From: Spirochaetota bacterium
Lineage (GTDB): Bacteria; Spirochaetota; Brevinematia; DTOW01
Length of the DNA: 64,000 bases
NCBI GenBank assembly: GCA_025061835.1
Contig: JANXAC010000001.1
Location: 1-64,000 of the forward strand
Direction of reading: 5' to 3'
Position 1 is the first letter of the stretch; the number at the start of each line of letters is the position of its first letter. A program made the position numbers and the translations under genes. Shown piece after piece: positions 27,089 through 36,182 of this stretch. Under the pieces are notes generated by a model. It made no database searches and was not told the origin of the DNA. It was given only the letters and a program-made list of their open reading frames with translations.

Positions 27089-27598
27089 ATGATACTTGAA
27101 GTTATAAAATTCCCAGACTCCCGTCTTAAGATGTTATCCAAAGAAGTAAAGTTTGATGAAGAGAATGAAGAAGAAATACAAAACTTCATTGATAACCTTA
27201 TAGAGACTATGTATAACGCACCCGGAGGAATAGGAATATCCTCACCTCAAGTAGGAGTTCATAAAAGAATAATAGTTGTTGATGCAAGACCTAATAAGAA
27301 AACTACTGTATCACACGGACTAGTTGTTATGATAAACCCTGTGATAGTCTATTCCGAAGGAAATATAATAGTCAGAGAAGGATGTATGAGTATTCCTGAC
27401 TACACTGGTAATGTTGAAAGGAAAGAAAAAATAGTGGTTAAGGGATTTGACAGAAATTTTAAGGAGATTCAGATAGAGACAGAAGGAATGGAAGCCGTAG
27501 TGTTTCAGCATGAGATAGACCATCTTGACGGAATATTGTTTATTGATAGGATAAAAGACCCACAAACTGACCTGTTTAGAAGGAAGAAATACCTATAG
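27089..27598 (+). CDS. def: Peptide deformylase
   Basis: Metalloenzyme that removes the formyl group from nascent proteins. 169 residues from the ATG at 27089, preceded by GAAGAGGTGGAG inside the end of the upstream gene. A longer frame from 27020 overlaps that gene and is rejected. The three deformylase motifs are present: GIGISSPQVGV near 47 (usually GIGLAAPQVG), EGCMSIP near 97 (metal Cys), and QHEIDHLDGILFID near 138 (two metal His and catalytic Glu). The Ser-Ser in motif 1 is a mild variant. One base separates it from the ACT gene. fmt is not adjacent. Confidence 0.96.
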   Translation: MILEVIKFPDSRLKMLSKEVKFDEENEEEIQNFIDNLIETMYNAPGGIGISSPQVGVHKRIIVVDARPNKKTTVSHGLVVMINPVIVYSEGNIIVREGCMSIPDYTGNVERKEKIVVKGFDRNFKEIQIETEGMEAVVFQHEIDHLDGILFIDRIKDPQTDLFRRKKYL

Positions 27599-27736
27599 TC
27601 AGAACCAAAAGAATATCTTTGATTATCCACTATAAAGGGATAGGAAACATCAATAAAATTCCAACAACATCAAGGTGGGATTTTTAAACCCTCGCTAGAA
27701 GCAAAATACTGCTAGTTAGATATACTAAAATTACTT

Positions 27737-28393
27737 CTATCTCACATTTAGAAAGACTTGGAGTCTAGGTGAGTAGTTTAGACCATTGTTTATACAAAAA
27801 GGTAGTATAAGCTTTGATTTTGATAGAATTTCTTCTGGTGATGTTCCTTCTGGCATAAGAAAAACTTTATTTTTCGGAAGTGAATAACTTGTTATTATTT
27901 CCATCACAATCTCAAGGTCCTCTTCATTGGAGATTACAAACTTGAATATTGATTTGAGTTCTGAAAACACTTTGAGATTTTGATACATTTTATTGTATGC
28001 TTTTTCACCCCCTGATAGTTTAGCGTTCGGAAGTTTAGGTGAGACATTGAATTTATGCTTTCTTATTTCACTTTTAGGTAGGTAGATACCTGATGTTTCA
28101 AACTCAACGAACCTAGGTTGTGAAAGAGTGATTATTCTATGTATTTCATCTTGAAAGGCAAGGGGTTCTCCACCTGTGAATACGACTATGCCTTCTTTTC
28201 TTTCAATGAACTCGCTTATAATGTTTGATATTTCAAAAACACTCTTTTCAATTCCTCCTTCAAATGGAACAGAATACTTCGTATCACACCACACACAATC
28301 AAGAGGACACCCCTGAACTCTAATGAAGAGTGCTACTCTACCAGCAGTGTCACCTTCTCCCTGAATAGACTCAAAAATCTCTGATACTCTCAT
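27737..28393 (-). CDS. queE: 7-carboxy-7-deazaguanine synthase QueE (radical SAM)
   Basis: Converts 6-carboxytetrahydropterin to 7-carboxy-7-deazaguanine on the way to queuosine or other deazapurines. 218 residues. The N-terminus EIFESIQGEG is diagnostic. The cluster motif CPLDCVWCDT (CxxxCxxC) is near 29-36. The SAM-binding VVFTGGEPLAFQDE is near 70, followed by VEFETSGIYLP. It sits one base downstream of the rodZ-like gene, in the same transcript. queC, queD and queF are not visible in this window. Substrate contact in the C-terminal half (FNVSPKL) fits QueE. Confidence 0.94.
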   Translation of the reverse strand: MRVSEIFESIQGEGDTAGRVALFIRVQGCPLDCVWCDTKYSVPFEGGIEKSVFEISNIISEFIERKEGIVVFTGGEPLAFQDEIHRIITLSQPRFVEFETSGIYLPKSEIRKHKFNVSPKLPNAKLSGGEKAYNKMYQNLKVFSELKSIFKFVISNEEDLEIVMEIITSYSLPKNKVFLMPEGTSPEEILSKSKLILPFCINNGLNYSPRLQVFLNVR

Positions 28394-28394
28394 C

Positions 28395-29387
28395 TTACTC
28401 CATATAAGATATATTCACAACAACCCCCTTAAGTCCTTCAATCAGTTCAAGAACCAAATAAGAAGGTCCTTCATCTTTGATCGGAACGCTACTACCTCCA
28501 GCAGTTATCTTGAGGTTTTTTATGTCTGATGTCTTTAAAACTACCTTATTTTTGGCAGAGAATTTTTTAGAAGAATCTTTGTTGAGATAAAACTGTGTCT
28601 CTTCAGTGTTATCAATTAAAAGCGATACCCAAACAACATCCTGAGACAGTATCTCAAACTCTACAGGAACTGTTACATTTTCTAAGAATACACTATCCTG
28701 CTTTGATTTTTTCTCTTGTGATTTGTAAAACGATATCCTTAACCTAGGTTTTCTGTCAATGAATGATTCATACTTTATCTCCATATCAACGATGCCATCC
28801 ATATTGAAATCCATCATTGAACGATTCCTCAGCACGAACGAATAGATAGAGTCGTTTATGCTCAAAACTATATCATTACCGTTATTTCTTACTTCTATAA
28901 GTTTTATTTTGACACTAATATCACCAACTGTATCTCTGAATTCCTCTCCTTCCGAAAATGGTTTAAGGATCGTTTTGACATTATTGTTATCAACTACAAC
29001 TTCATAGCCTCTATGAAACACCAATACCAATACAATAACTATAAGACTTATAAACACTACCAAGATACCTAATACAACTCCGATTTTCCTAAAATCTAAC
29101 CTGTCAAAAACAGATCTTTTACCGATAAGTTCTTCAAACGGAACATCTTTCTCCTCAATCTTCTTCTTCTCATACAAACTTAAGGCATAGTCCGGATCAC
29201 CCCCAAGGAACATAGTATAGGATTTTATGTATCCTTTTATATACACCTCACCAGGAAAATCTGAAAAATCTTCTTTTTCAATCCCTTCAATGTACCTCCT
29301 AGGAATATTTGTATTTCTTACAACCTCCTCTATTGAGACACTTTTCTGGAGTCTTAGATTTTTCAAATACTTACCAACTGTATCCAT
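28395..29387 (-). CDS. rodZ: RodZ-like helix-turn-helix membrane protein
   Basis: 330 residues. Residues 1-75 are a RodZ-type HTH_25 domain: VGKYLKNLRLQKSVSIEEVV, IPRRYIEGIEKEDFSDFPGEVYIKGYIKSYTMFLG. A membrane helix covers about 102-128 (IGVVLGILVVFISLIVIVLVLVF), followed by a periplasmic beta domain of about 200 residues (DUF4115-like end, VWVSLLIDNTEETQFYL). RodZ links the MreB cytoskeleton to the wall-elongation machinery and helps set cell shape. mreB is not in the window. The start lacks a clear Shine-Dalgarno. Coupled to queE by a 1-base gap. Confidence 0.88.
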   Translation of the reverse strand: MDTVGKYLKNLRLQKSVSIEEVVRNTNIPRRYIEGIEKEDFSDFPGEVYIKGYIKSYTMFLGGDPDYALSLYEKKKIEEKDVPFEELIGKRSVFDRLDFRKIGVVLGILVVFISLIVIVLVLVFHRGYEVVVDNNNVKTILKPFSEGEEFRDTVGDISVKIKLIEVRNNGNDIVLSINDSIYSFVLRNRSMMDFNMDGIVDMEIKYESFIDRKPRLRISFYKSQEKKSKQDSVFLENVTVPVEFEILSQDVVWVSLLIDNTEETQFYLNKDSSKKFSAKNKVVLKTSDIKNLKITAGGSSVPIKDEGPSYLVLELIEGLKGVVVNISYME

Positions 29388-29669
29388 AATAAACTACCAC
29401 CAAACTAAACAAAATTATGGATGTGTAGTTAATATCTTTTCAACTGAGAAAACTGAAGTTTGGCATTTTTTAAGGTCAGAAAGTTTTTGATAAACCGACT
29501 TATAGTTTTTCTGTTAGTCATATATTCCTTCTTTTGCTTTCATTTTGCGAGGCAAGATAAGGTTCTTTCACATTAAATTTCTACAAACTCTCTTATAAAC
29601 TTCAGTTTGAAAATATTGCTAATCAACACTATGTTATTTTTAGTAGTCAAGTTTTCATAGGAGATAGTT

Positions 29670-30044
29670 ATGAAAGTTTATGTGCTTTTGGTTTTACTAA
29701 CTATCTTAATAGGAGGTTGCTATCTGTTCTTCTATCCAGGAGAGTATGAGGACCTTCTTTCAAGTCGCGATAATCGCAGGAACGAAGGAAACAATAGATC
29801 AGGAGGTTCTACTGGAGGCTTAACCCTAGAGTCAGGTGTTTATGTATCTACATATGGAAATGATACGAATAATGGTCTTACCAAAACAAGCCCCGTGAAG
29901 AGTATTCAAAAGGCAATCAGTATAGATGTAAGCAACAATCTGACATACATTTACTTATCAACAGGTGTATATACACGAGATAATGGACTTAGCGCTGAAA
30001 CAAGCGGTGTTGTGATAACGAACGATGGTATCAAGATAATATAG
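29670..30044 (+). CDS. N-terminal part of a frameshifted beta-helix lipoprotein
   Basis: 124 residues from an ATG with a good ribosome site (TAGGAGATAGTT). The lipoprotein signal is MKVYVLLVLLTILIGGC with Cys-17. A Gly/Ser/Asn-rich linker follows, then YVSTYGNDTNNGLTKTSPVKSIQKAI, the opening found in many right-handed beta-helix surface proteins. The frame ends abruptly at 30044 in GIKII-stop. In the other frame the sequence continues at once as IGGFNESFSS, the normal next segment for this family. A 2-base excess in ATAATATAGG explains the break. Taken with the following entry this is one gene, either a pseudogene, a phase-variable gene or a sequencing error. Confidence 0.7.
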   Translation: MKVYVLLVLLTILIGGCYLFFYPGEYEDLLSSRDNRRNEGNNRSGGSTGGLTLESGVYVSTYGNDTNNGLTKTSPVKSIQKAISIDVSNNLTYIYLSTGVYTRDNGLSAETSGVVITNDGIKII

Positions 30045-30088
30045 GAGGCTTCAACGAGAGTTTTAGTTCTATAGTTGGATACAGTGAG

Positions 30089-31438
30089 TTGGACGGCGGG
30101 GGAAGTTTGATACATATCATACTTGCTACGAATGTGAGTGATGTCGTCATAAGGAACTTGGTAGTGAGAGGAGGAAACGCGAATGGTGCTGGGATAATAA
30201 ACAATTGTGGAGGTGGGATATACTTTGAGAGAGTAACTCATAGTTTGGTGAGTAATGTTGTGTTGTCAAACAACAGTGCTAATAATGGAGGTGGAGGCAT
30301 GTTCCTAGACTCATCCAGCAACAATATTCTGATCATTACGGCGGTGAGTAATAGTGCTATGTTTGGAGGAGGAGTGTATTTATACAACAACTCTGTCAGT
30401 AATCTGGTGAGAGGGATAGTGAGTAGGAACTTTGCGAGTGCTAATGGTGGAGGATTTACGATTTTTGGCTCTTCGTTTAATGTTGTTGAAAGTCCTATTG
30501 TGAATAATCTTGCTGGTGGTTCTGGAGGAGGAGTATTTCTGCTTAATAATGCAAACGACAACACCATAAGTGGGAGTGTGTATAGCAACAGTGCTACAAA
30601 CAACGGAGGAGGGATATTTTTGGAGAGTTCTCACAACAACACCATAAGTGGAAGTGTGTATAATAACAGCGCTACAAACTATGGAGGAGGGATATATTTG
30701 ACCAATTCTCACAACAACACCATAAGTGGTAGTGTGTATAACAATAGTGCTAGTTGGTATGGAGGAGGAATATACTTATATTATTCTGACAACAACTCCA
30801 TAAGTGGAAGTGTATATAACAACATTGCTACAAACTATGGAGGAGGGATAGCTTTGCAGTATTCTCACAGCAACAACATAAGTGGAAGTGTATATAATAA
30901 CAGTGCTGCAAACAACGGGGGAGGGATATTTTTGTACTTCTCTGACAACAACACCATAAGTGGTAACCTGTATAACAATAGTTCAAGCTCTGGTGGTGGA
31001 ATTTATATACTCCAATCACACTGGAGTGTGATAAGAGGTAATATCTATAATAATTCGTCTCTTGTTAATGGTGGTGGAATATTGGTTTATAGTTCAACGA
31101 ACGTCTCAATCCTAGACTCATACATAACGAATAACTGGGCATCAACAATAAATTCAGTGATAAGCATATACTATCATGCAATAAACCTTTTAATCTCAAA
31201 CTGCTACATAGGCGGGAACAACAACACAGACTCAATAGGTATATATGAAAACCATGCTGATATAAGCACTCACACGATAGTTAATAACAAGTTTATAACG
31301 AATAGGTTGAGATACCTGTATAGGGAATTCATGGGTAGTAGATTGATAACCAACAATGCTGACTGGATCAATATCAACAATCCATCTCTTCTTGGCACAA
31401 CTTCTGGATCAACTAACAACACTTTGACAAATTTATAA
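30089..31438 (+). CDS. C-terminal part of the frameshifted beta-helix surface protein
   Basis: 449 residues in the frame that is open before 30041 through 31438. The listed start is a TTG without a ribosome site and is almost certainly not a true start. The protein is a parallel beta-helix: short rungs rich in Asn, Ser and Gly with NNGGGI turns. A block of six near-identical 26-residue rungs (NNTISGSVYNNSATN-GGGI) lies near residues 155-310. The family includes adhesins and polysaccharide-binding or -cleaving surface proteins, but no catalytic residues are evident. Together with the segment at 29670 it would give a lipoprotein of about 590 residues. Confidence 0.65.
   Translation: MDGGGSLIHIILATNVSDVVIRNLVVRGGNANGAGIINNCGGGIYFERVTHSLVSNVVLSNNSANNGGGGMFLDSSSNNILIITAVSNSAMFGGGVYLYNNSVSNLVRGIVSRNFASANGGGFTIFGSSFNVVESPIVNNLAGGSGGGVFLLNNANDNTISGSVYSNSATNNGGGIFLESSHNNTISGSVYNNSATNYGGGIYLTNSHNNTISGSVYNNSASWYGGGIYLYYSDNNSISGSVYNNIATNYGGGIALQYSHSNNISGSVYNNSAANNGGGIFLYFSDNNTISGNLYNNSSSSGGGIYILQSHWSVIRGNIYNNSSLVNGGGILVYSSTNVSILDSYITNNWASTINSVISIYYHAINLLISNCYIGGNNNTDSIGIYENHADISTHTIVNNKFITNRLRYLYREFMGSRLITNNADWININNPSLLGTTSGSTNNTLTNL
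30554..31018 (+). repeat. Tandem 78-bp coding repeats
   Basis: Six consecutive units beginning at 30554, 30632, 30710, 30788, 30866 and 30944. Each encodes one 26-residue beta-helix rung. DNA similarity is high across CACCATAAGTGGAAGTGT and GGAGGAGGGATA, so the array could expand or contract by recombination. The last unit is one codon shorter. Confidence 0.85.
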
Positions 31439-31643
31439 ACTAAAAGGTGTATTTGATCTCTTATTGTATTACCGAACGATACTTGAATAAGGTCTAAAAT
31501 TTGCGAAAGGATCAAGGAAGAAGTAGAAAGACAACCCTAAACTATGACAAATCCAAATACAAAAACAAATAACCTTATTGACCAAACATTCAAATTCCAG
31601 ACCTTATAAAAAAGATTGACAAATGTTGAAGCAATACAACGAA

Positions 31644-32102
31644 TTACTCAGTTTGTATCACAGCCATCATTTCCGCTTCAACACAGGTTTTATCATCTAC
31701 CTTCGCAATACCTTTGAACTTACCAAACTTGCTAGAAAGTTTTAATACTTCTACCTCATAGATAAGTTTGTCTCCGGGAAACACTGGATTTCTGAATTTG
31801 ACATTATCAATCGTTGCGAAGAATATGAGAGGTGGTTTTTCGGAACTATAGCCGATTGATTTCAGTGCCAAAACTCCAGCACATTGAGCCAAACCTTCAA
31901 TTATCAAGACACCCGGCATTATAGGATAGTTAGGGAAATGTCCCTGAAAGAACCACTCGTTTATCGTAACGTTCTTATAACCTATTGCCTTAGTTTTACT
32001 CATTTTCTCAATCTTATCAACTAGAAGGAAAGGAAACCTATGAGGAAGCACTCTCTGTATCTCAACAACATCAATATTAACTTCTTTTAGTTCCTCTTCC
32101 AT
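31644..32102 (-). CDS. fabZ: 3-hydroxyacyl-ACP dehydratase FabZ
   Basis: Fatty-acid elongation: dehydrates 3-hydroxyacyl-ACP to trans-2-enoyl-ACP. 152 residues from the ATG at 32102, with GGGGG 5-9 bases upstream. A longer frame to 32141 overlaps uppP and is rejected. Hot-dog fold with catalytic His in LPHRFPFLLVDKI near 22 and Glu in MPGVLIIEGLAQCAG near 66. The helix-capping GHFPNYPIMPG is present. Third gene of a fabH-uppP-fabZ transcript, joining fatty-acid and undecaprenyl metabolism, both needed for the envelope. Confidence 0.95.
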   Translation of the reverse strand: MEEELKEVNIDVVEIQRVLPHRFPFLLVDKIEKMSKTKAIGYKNVTINEWFFQGHFPNYPIMPGVLIIEGLAQCAGVLALKSIGYSSEKPPLIFFATIDNVKFRNPVFPGDKLIYEVEVLKLSSKFGKFKGIAKVDDKTCVEAEMMAVIQTE

Positions 32103-32115
32103 ACAAACCCCCAAA

Positions 32116-32922
32116 CTAAAAGATAAGAGCAATAAGACCAATTATAAATGTGTATATTGAGAAGATATAAAATTTTCCTTCTTTAAGTAGTTTCATAAGC
32201 AACCATAGTGCTACGTATCCAACTACTAAAGCAACGACAAATCCAACGAGGTATGACAACTCAAATCTCAAAGCAATTTCTTCAGAATTCACACTTTTGA
32301 ATGTCTCATAGAAAAAAGCACCTACCGTAGCAGGTATGAATATCAAGAAACTAAAAACACCTGCAGTGGTTCTATCAAGCCCTGCCACCAATCCAGCAGA
32401 GATAGTTATACCAGACCTTGATATGCCAGGTAAAACACCAACACCTTGTGCTATACCAACCACAATGCTTTCAAATAAACCAATGTTTTCAATCGTTTTT
32501 TGTTGTTTTCTAATATGAATGATGTATGGAATAAGTAGAATAAAAGAATTGACAATCAAAAATACTCCAACTATTTTGTAGTTAGTCTCACCTGCTTCAC
32601 GCAAGATAGGTTCAAGAATGAGTGCTACAACGACAGTGAATGCAGTTGCTATCACAACAAGCCAGAAAAGCTTGCTTTCTACATCGCTAAACAACTTGTA
32701 GAACTTCAACCCACCTCTAACTAACATCATAAACTCTTTGAAGAAGAAAGTAATAACAACTATCAAAGTTGCTATATGTAATAGCACGTCAAACCATAGC
32801 GTTGTCTTTCCCATATCCTTCAGATAATGGTCAATAAGAACAAGATGTCCAGAACTGCTTATAGGTAGAAATTCCGCAACACCTTGAATAAAACCCATTA
32901 TGACTGCTTTTAGTATATCCAT
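32116..32922 (-). CDS. uppP: Undecaprenyl-diphosphatase UppP (BacA family)
   Basis: Inner-membrane phosphatase that recycles undecaprenyl pyrophosphate to the monophosphate carrier for peptidoglycan and other glycans. 268 residues with about eight membrane helices. Signature motifs: GFIQGVAEFLPISSSGHLVL near 10-29 (catalytic Glu and Ser region) and GVLPGISRSGITISAGLVAG near 160-180. The ATG follows GAGGTAGGTGTT. It lies 10 bases after fabH and 13 bases before fabZ. Overexpression in the family gives bacitracin resistance. Confidence 0.96.
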   Translation of the reverse strand: MDILKAVIMGFIQGVAEFLPISSSGHLVLIDHYLKDMGKTTLWFDVLLHIATLIVVITFFFKEFMMLVRGGLKFYKLFSDVESKLFWLVVIATAFTVVVALILEPILREAGETNYKIVGVFLIVNSFILLIPYIIHIRKQQKTIENIGLFESIVVGIAQGVGVLPGISRSGITISAGLVAGLDRTTAGVFSFLIFIPATVGAFFYETFKSVNSEEIALRFELSYLVGFVVALVVGYVALWLLMKLLKEGKFYIFSIYTFIIGLIALIF

Positions 32923-32932
32923 AACACCTACC

Positions 32933-33910
32933 TCAATATCTTAATGCTATAGCACCCCAAGAGAAACCACCACCAAAGGCTACTAGTATTAGAATGTCTC
33001 CTCTTTGAATTCTACCTTGCTCTACCGCCTCTGCTAGTGCTATAGGAATAGAAGCTGCAGAAGTATTACCATATTTATCAAGATTTACAAAAACCTTTTC
33101 TTCTCTTTTAACGCCTAAATATTCTGCGATTGCATCAACTATCCTCATATTTGCCTGGTGAGGTATAACTAATTTTACATCTTCTTTCCTTATACCTGCT
33201 TTTTGAATAACTTTTTCAACGGACTCTGTCATCATCCTAACCGCCATCTTGAATGTTTCTCTTCCATTCATTTTGATAAAGTGAAGTCTATTTTTAACAG
33301 TATCTTCGGTTGCTGGTAATTTTGATCCACCTGCTGGCATATAAAGTAGATCAGCACATCCTCCATCACCACCCAGTTCTACAGAGATTACATCTGATTC
33401 AGAATCGTCATAAGTATAAACAACTGCACCAGCACCATCACCGAAAAGCACACAGGTATTCCTATCAGTCCAATCAGTTATCTTTGACAAAACTTCAGTT
33501 CCAACTACTAAAATGTTTTTATACATTCCAGATTTCAGAAGCGATCCTGCCAATACAGAACCATATACGAAACCAGAACAAGCAGCGTTTATATCAAATC
33601 CTGGCTTCTTAACACCGAGTTTCTCAGAAATCAAGTACGCAGTAGCAGGAAAGACCATATCAGGCGTTATAGTAGCACATATTACCAAATCTATATCTTC
33701 AGGTGAGATACCTGCTCTTTCAATTGCTACTTTACTCGCTTCAAATGCTAAATCAGATGAAGCGACTTCTCTGTCTGCTATTCTTCTCTCAACTATTCCA
33801 GTCCTTGTTCTTATCCATTCATCACTAGTTTCAACCATTTTCTCAAGGTCAAAGTTTGTGAGAACCCTCGTAGGAACATACATTCCTACTCCTCTTATTT
33901 TTACTCCCAT
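32933..33910 (-). CDS. fabH: 3-oxoacyl-ACP synthase III FabH
   Basis: Starts fatty-acid synthesis by condensing acetyl-CoA (or a branched primer) with malonyl-ACP. 325 residues from the ATG at 33910, which has GGGGGATGAA upstream. A frame extending to 34012 is rejected because its extra residues are unrelated to the family. Catalytic triad: Cys in NAACSGFVYG near 112, His in IPHQANMRI near 250 and Asn in YGNTSAASIP near 280. The C-terminus GGGFSWGAIALRY is canonical. First gene of fabH-uppP-fabZ. Confidence 0.96.
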   Translation of the reverse strand: MGVKIRGVGMYVPTRVLTNFDLEKMVETSDEWIRTRTGIVERRIADREVASSDLAFEASKVAIERAGISPEDIDLVICATITPDMVFPATAYLISEKLGVKKPGFDINAACSGFVYGSVLAGSLLKSGMYKNILVVGTEVLSKITDWTDRNTCVLFGDGAGAVVYTYDDSESDVISVELGGDGGCADLLYMPAGGSKLPATEDTVKNRLHFIKMNGRETFKMAVRMMTESVEKVIQKAGIRKEDVKLVIPHQANMRIVDAIAEYLGVKREEKVFVNLDKYGNTSAASIPIALAEAVEQGRIQRGDILILVAFGGGFSWGAIALRY

Positions 33911-34119
33911 TTCATCCCCCAAATCAAAAATAACAGTAATATAATTTTGATACAAAATTTTATTTATAGAGTCCCCCAAATTACAATTAGCGAAAGAATA
34001 CCATAACTTCAATCCTTTGTTGAGTATTTTTTATTTCCTACAGGTTATCTAAAATGCTACATTTTGAAAAAACGACCTCTTACTAATAAAAATTCTATCC
34101 AAAATTGTTGGAGAGGTTT

Positions 34120-35316
34120 ATGAAGATAAAAGTGATAGATGGTAAATTATCCGTTCCTGATGATGTTGAAATACCTTATATAGAAGGTGATGGAATTGGC
34201 GAGGACATATTCAAAGCGTCCATACCTGTTTGGAACGAAGCAGTAAGAAAGGCTTACAATGGAAGACGAAAGGTAAATTGGATAGAGGTATATGCTGGTG
34301 AGAAATCGTATAAAAAGCATGGTGAGTACCTACCAAAAGAGACTCTAGATACTCTCAAAGAGTATATCGTTTCAATCAAAGGTCCCCTGACAACTCCTGT
34401 AGGTGGTGGATACAGGTCTATCAATGTTGCCATAAGACAAGAGTTAGATTTGTTTGCGGTAGTTAGACCTGTTAAATATTTTAAAGGTATAGAGACGCCT
34501 GTAAAACATCCTGAACGCGTTGATATAGTAATATTCCGAGAAGCAACTGAAGACCTATATGCAGGGATTGAATGGCAAAAGGGATCTAAAGAAGCAAGTA
34601 TGATTAAAGAATTTTTGAAAAACAATTTCGGGATAAACATAAGAGAGGATACAGGAATAGGTATAAAGGTTATGTCAGAATTTGGAACGAAAAGATTAAT
34701 GAGAGTAGCACTTGATTACACAATTAAGACTAATATGAACACAATAACTATAATGCACAAAGGTAACATAATGAAATACACCGAAGGTGCTTTCAGAGAG
34801 TGGTGTTACGAATTGGCGTTGGGAGAATATAGAGATTATGTAGTTACCGAGGAAGAGTTAAAGAACGGTGCTAGTAGAGATGGGAAGATTCTTATCAACG
34901 ATGTTATAGCAGACAATATGTTTCAACAGGTTTTAACAAAACCTGAAAATTTTAAGATCATAGTAGCCCCTAACTTGAACGGAGATTACATATCAGATGC
35001 TTTGGCAGCACAGGTGGGTGGATTAGGTATGGCTCCAGGTGGGAATATAGGTAATCCTTATGCTGTCTTTGAACCTACCCATGGCTCTGCTCCGAAATAC
35101 GCAGGACTAGATAAAGTTAATCCTTCCTCACTGATCCTCTCGGGATGTCTAATGTTTGAATATATTGGATGGAAAGAGGTTTCGGATATGATAATAAACG
35201 CTATACAGAAAGTTATACAAAATAAGACTGTAACTTACGATCTAGCGAGAGAGATGGAAGGAGCAAAGGAAGTAAAGTGTTCGGAGTTTGCAGAACTAGT
35301 AATTAAGAACTTATAG
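34120..35316 (+). CDS. icd: Isocitrate dehydrogenase (NADP-type)
   Basis: Oxidative decarboxylation of isocitrate to 2-oxoglutarate. 398 residues from the ATG at 34120, which follows GGAGAGGTTT. An ATG at 34105 is possible but lies ahead of the ribosome site. Substrate loop [26 protein letters not shown] has the Ser and Arg residues of E. coli-type Icd. Other landmarks are [13 protein letters not shown] at the N-terminus, [13 protein letters not shown], the [19 protein letters not shown] block, and [26 protein letters not shown] near 300. No other citric-acid-cycle gene is adjacent, so the enzyme may mainly supply 2-oxoglutarate for glutamate. NADP preference is inferred from type only. Confidence 0.95.
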   Translation: MKIKVIDGKLSVPDDVEIPYIEGDGIGEDIFKASIPVWNEAVRKAYNGRRKVNWIEVYAGEKSYKKHGEYLPKETLDTLKEYIVSIKGPLTTPVGGGYRSINVAIRQELDLFAVVRPVKYFKGIETPVKHPERVDIVIFREATEDLYAGIEWQKGSKEASMIKEFLKNNFGINIREDTGIGIKVMSEFGTKRLMRVALDYTIKTNMNTITIMHKGNIMKYTEGAFREWCYELALGEYRDYVVTEEELKNGASRDGKILINDVIADNMFQQVLTKPENFKIIVAPNLNGDYISDALAAQVGGLGMAPGGNIGNPYAVFEPTHGSAPKYAGLDKVNPSSLILSGCLMFEYIGWKEVSDMIINAIQKVIQNKTVTYDLAREMEGAKEVKCSEFAELVIKNL

Positions 35317-35372
35317 TATTTATTGAAAACTTACAACTTTTTCGTTATTTTTTAATCTAACGGAGGTTCAGA

Positions 35373-36179
35373 ATGAACTTTACTGATCAACAAATAATGA
35401 GGTATGCTAGGCACATAATACTTAATGAAATAGGAGTTGAAGGTCAGAAAAAACTATTGAACTCAAAGGTTTTGATAATAGGAGCAGGAGGTTTGGGATC
35501 TTCCCTGATTTATTACCTTTCTGCCGCTGGTGTAGGGAAGATAGGAATCGTTGAAAATGATGTAGTTGATATATCTAACCTTCAGAGACAAATAATACAC
35601 GACACTCTCCATTTAGGTGTCCATAAAGGCGAGTCTGCAAAAGAAAAGGTCAATGCACTGAACCCCGACGTTGATGTTGTGCTTTACAAGACCTTCATTG
35701 ATAGTAGTAATGCAATTGATATAATAAAAGACTACGATGTAGTAGTAGATGGTAGTGACAACTTCCAGACGAGATTCTTAATAAACGATGCCTGCTATCT
35801 ACTTAACAAACCACTCGTTCACGGAGCGGTATTGAGATTTGAGGGACAGGTTAGCGTTTTTGTTCCTAGTAATACAACACCTTGCTACAGGTGTATATAT
35901 GAAGAAGCACCTCCTCCAGGATTTGCTCCAAGTTGTAAGGAAGTAGGTGTTTTAGGAGCTGTTGTTGGAGTAATAGGAACTATACAAGCAACAGAAACTA
36001 TTAAACTTATAACTGGTGTAGGAGAACCGCTTGTAGGCAAGTTATTAGTCTATGATGCTCTATATAGCGAATTCAACAAATATGTAATTAACAAAAACCC
36101 TAACTGTCCTCTATGTGGAGAAAACAAGAAGATTAAGGATCTAAAGACTGTTGATTATTCCTACTCCTGTGCCATATAG
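35373..36179 (+). CDS. MoeB/ThiF/HesA-type E1-like adenylyltransferase
   Basis: 268 residues. Activates the C-terminus of a ubiquitin-like sulfur carrier (MoaD or ThiS type) by adenylation. The nucleotide-binding loop is VLIIGAGGLGSSLIYYLSAAGVG near 32-54, and the conserved DNLQRQ-type motif reads VDISNLQRQIIH. VVVDGSDNFQTRFLINDAC is the acidic segment for Mg-ATP. Zinc Cys pairs are PCYRC near 171 and CPLCG near 246. The catalytic-loop Cys lies in PSCKEVGVLG. It stands alone with a clear ribosome site (ACGGAGGTTCAGA), and no carrier gene is adjacent, so the pathway (molybdopterin, thiamine or other) is undecided. Confidence 0.88.
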   Translation: MNFTDQQIMRYARHIILNEIGVEGQKKLLNSKVLIIGAGGLGSSLIYYLSAAGVGKIGIVENDVVDISNLQRQIIHDTLHLGVHKGESAKEKVNALNPDVDVVLYKTFIDSSNAIDIIKDYDVVVDGSDNFQTRFLINDACYLLNKPLVHGAVLRFEGQVSVFVPSNTTPCYRCIYEEAPPPGFAPSCKEVGVLGAVVGVIGTIQATETIKLITGVGEPLVGKLLVYDALYSEFNKYVINKNPNCPLCGENKKIKDLKTVDYSYSCAI

Positions 36180-36182
36180 TTT

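Noticed and set aside
30554-31018. Possible CRISPR array
   Set aside because: Repeats are directly tandem 78-bp coding units in frame, without unique spacers, and no cas genes are in the window.
33513-33944. A 143-residue plus-strand frame opposite fabH
   Set aside because: Fully antisense to conserved fabH sequence and without a ribosome site.
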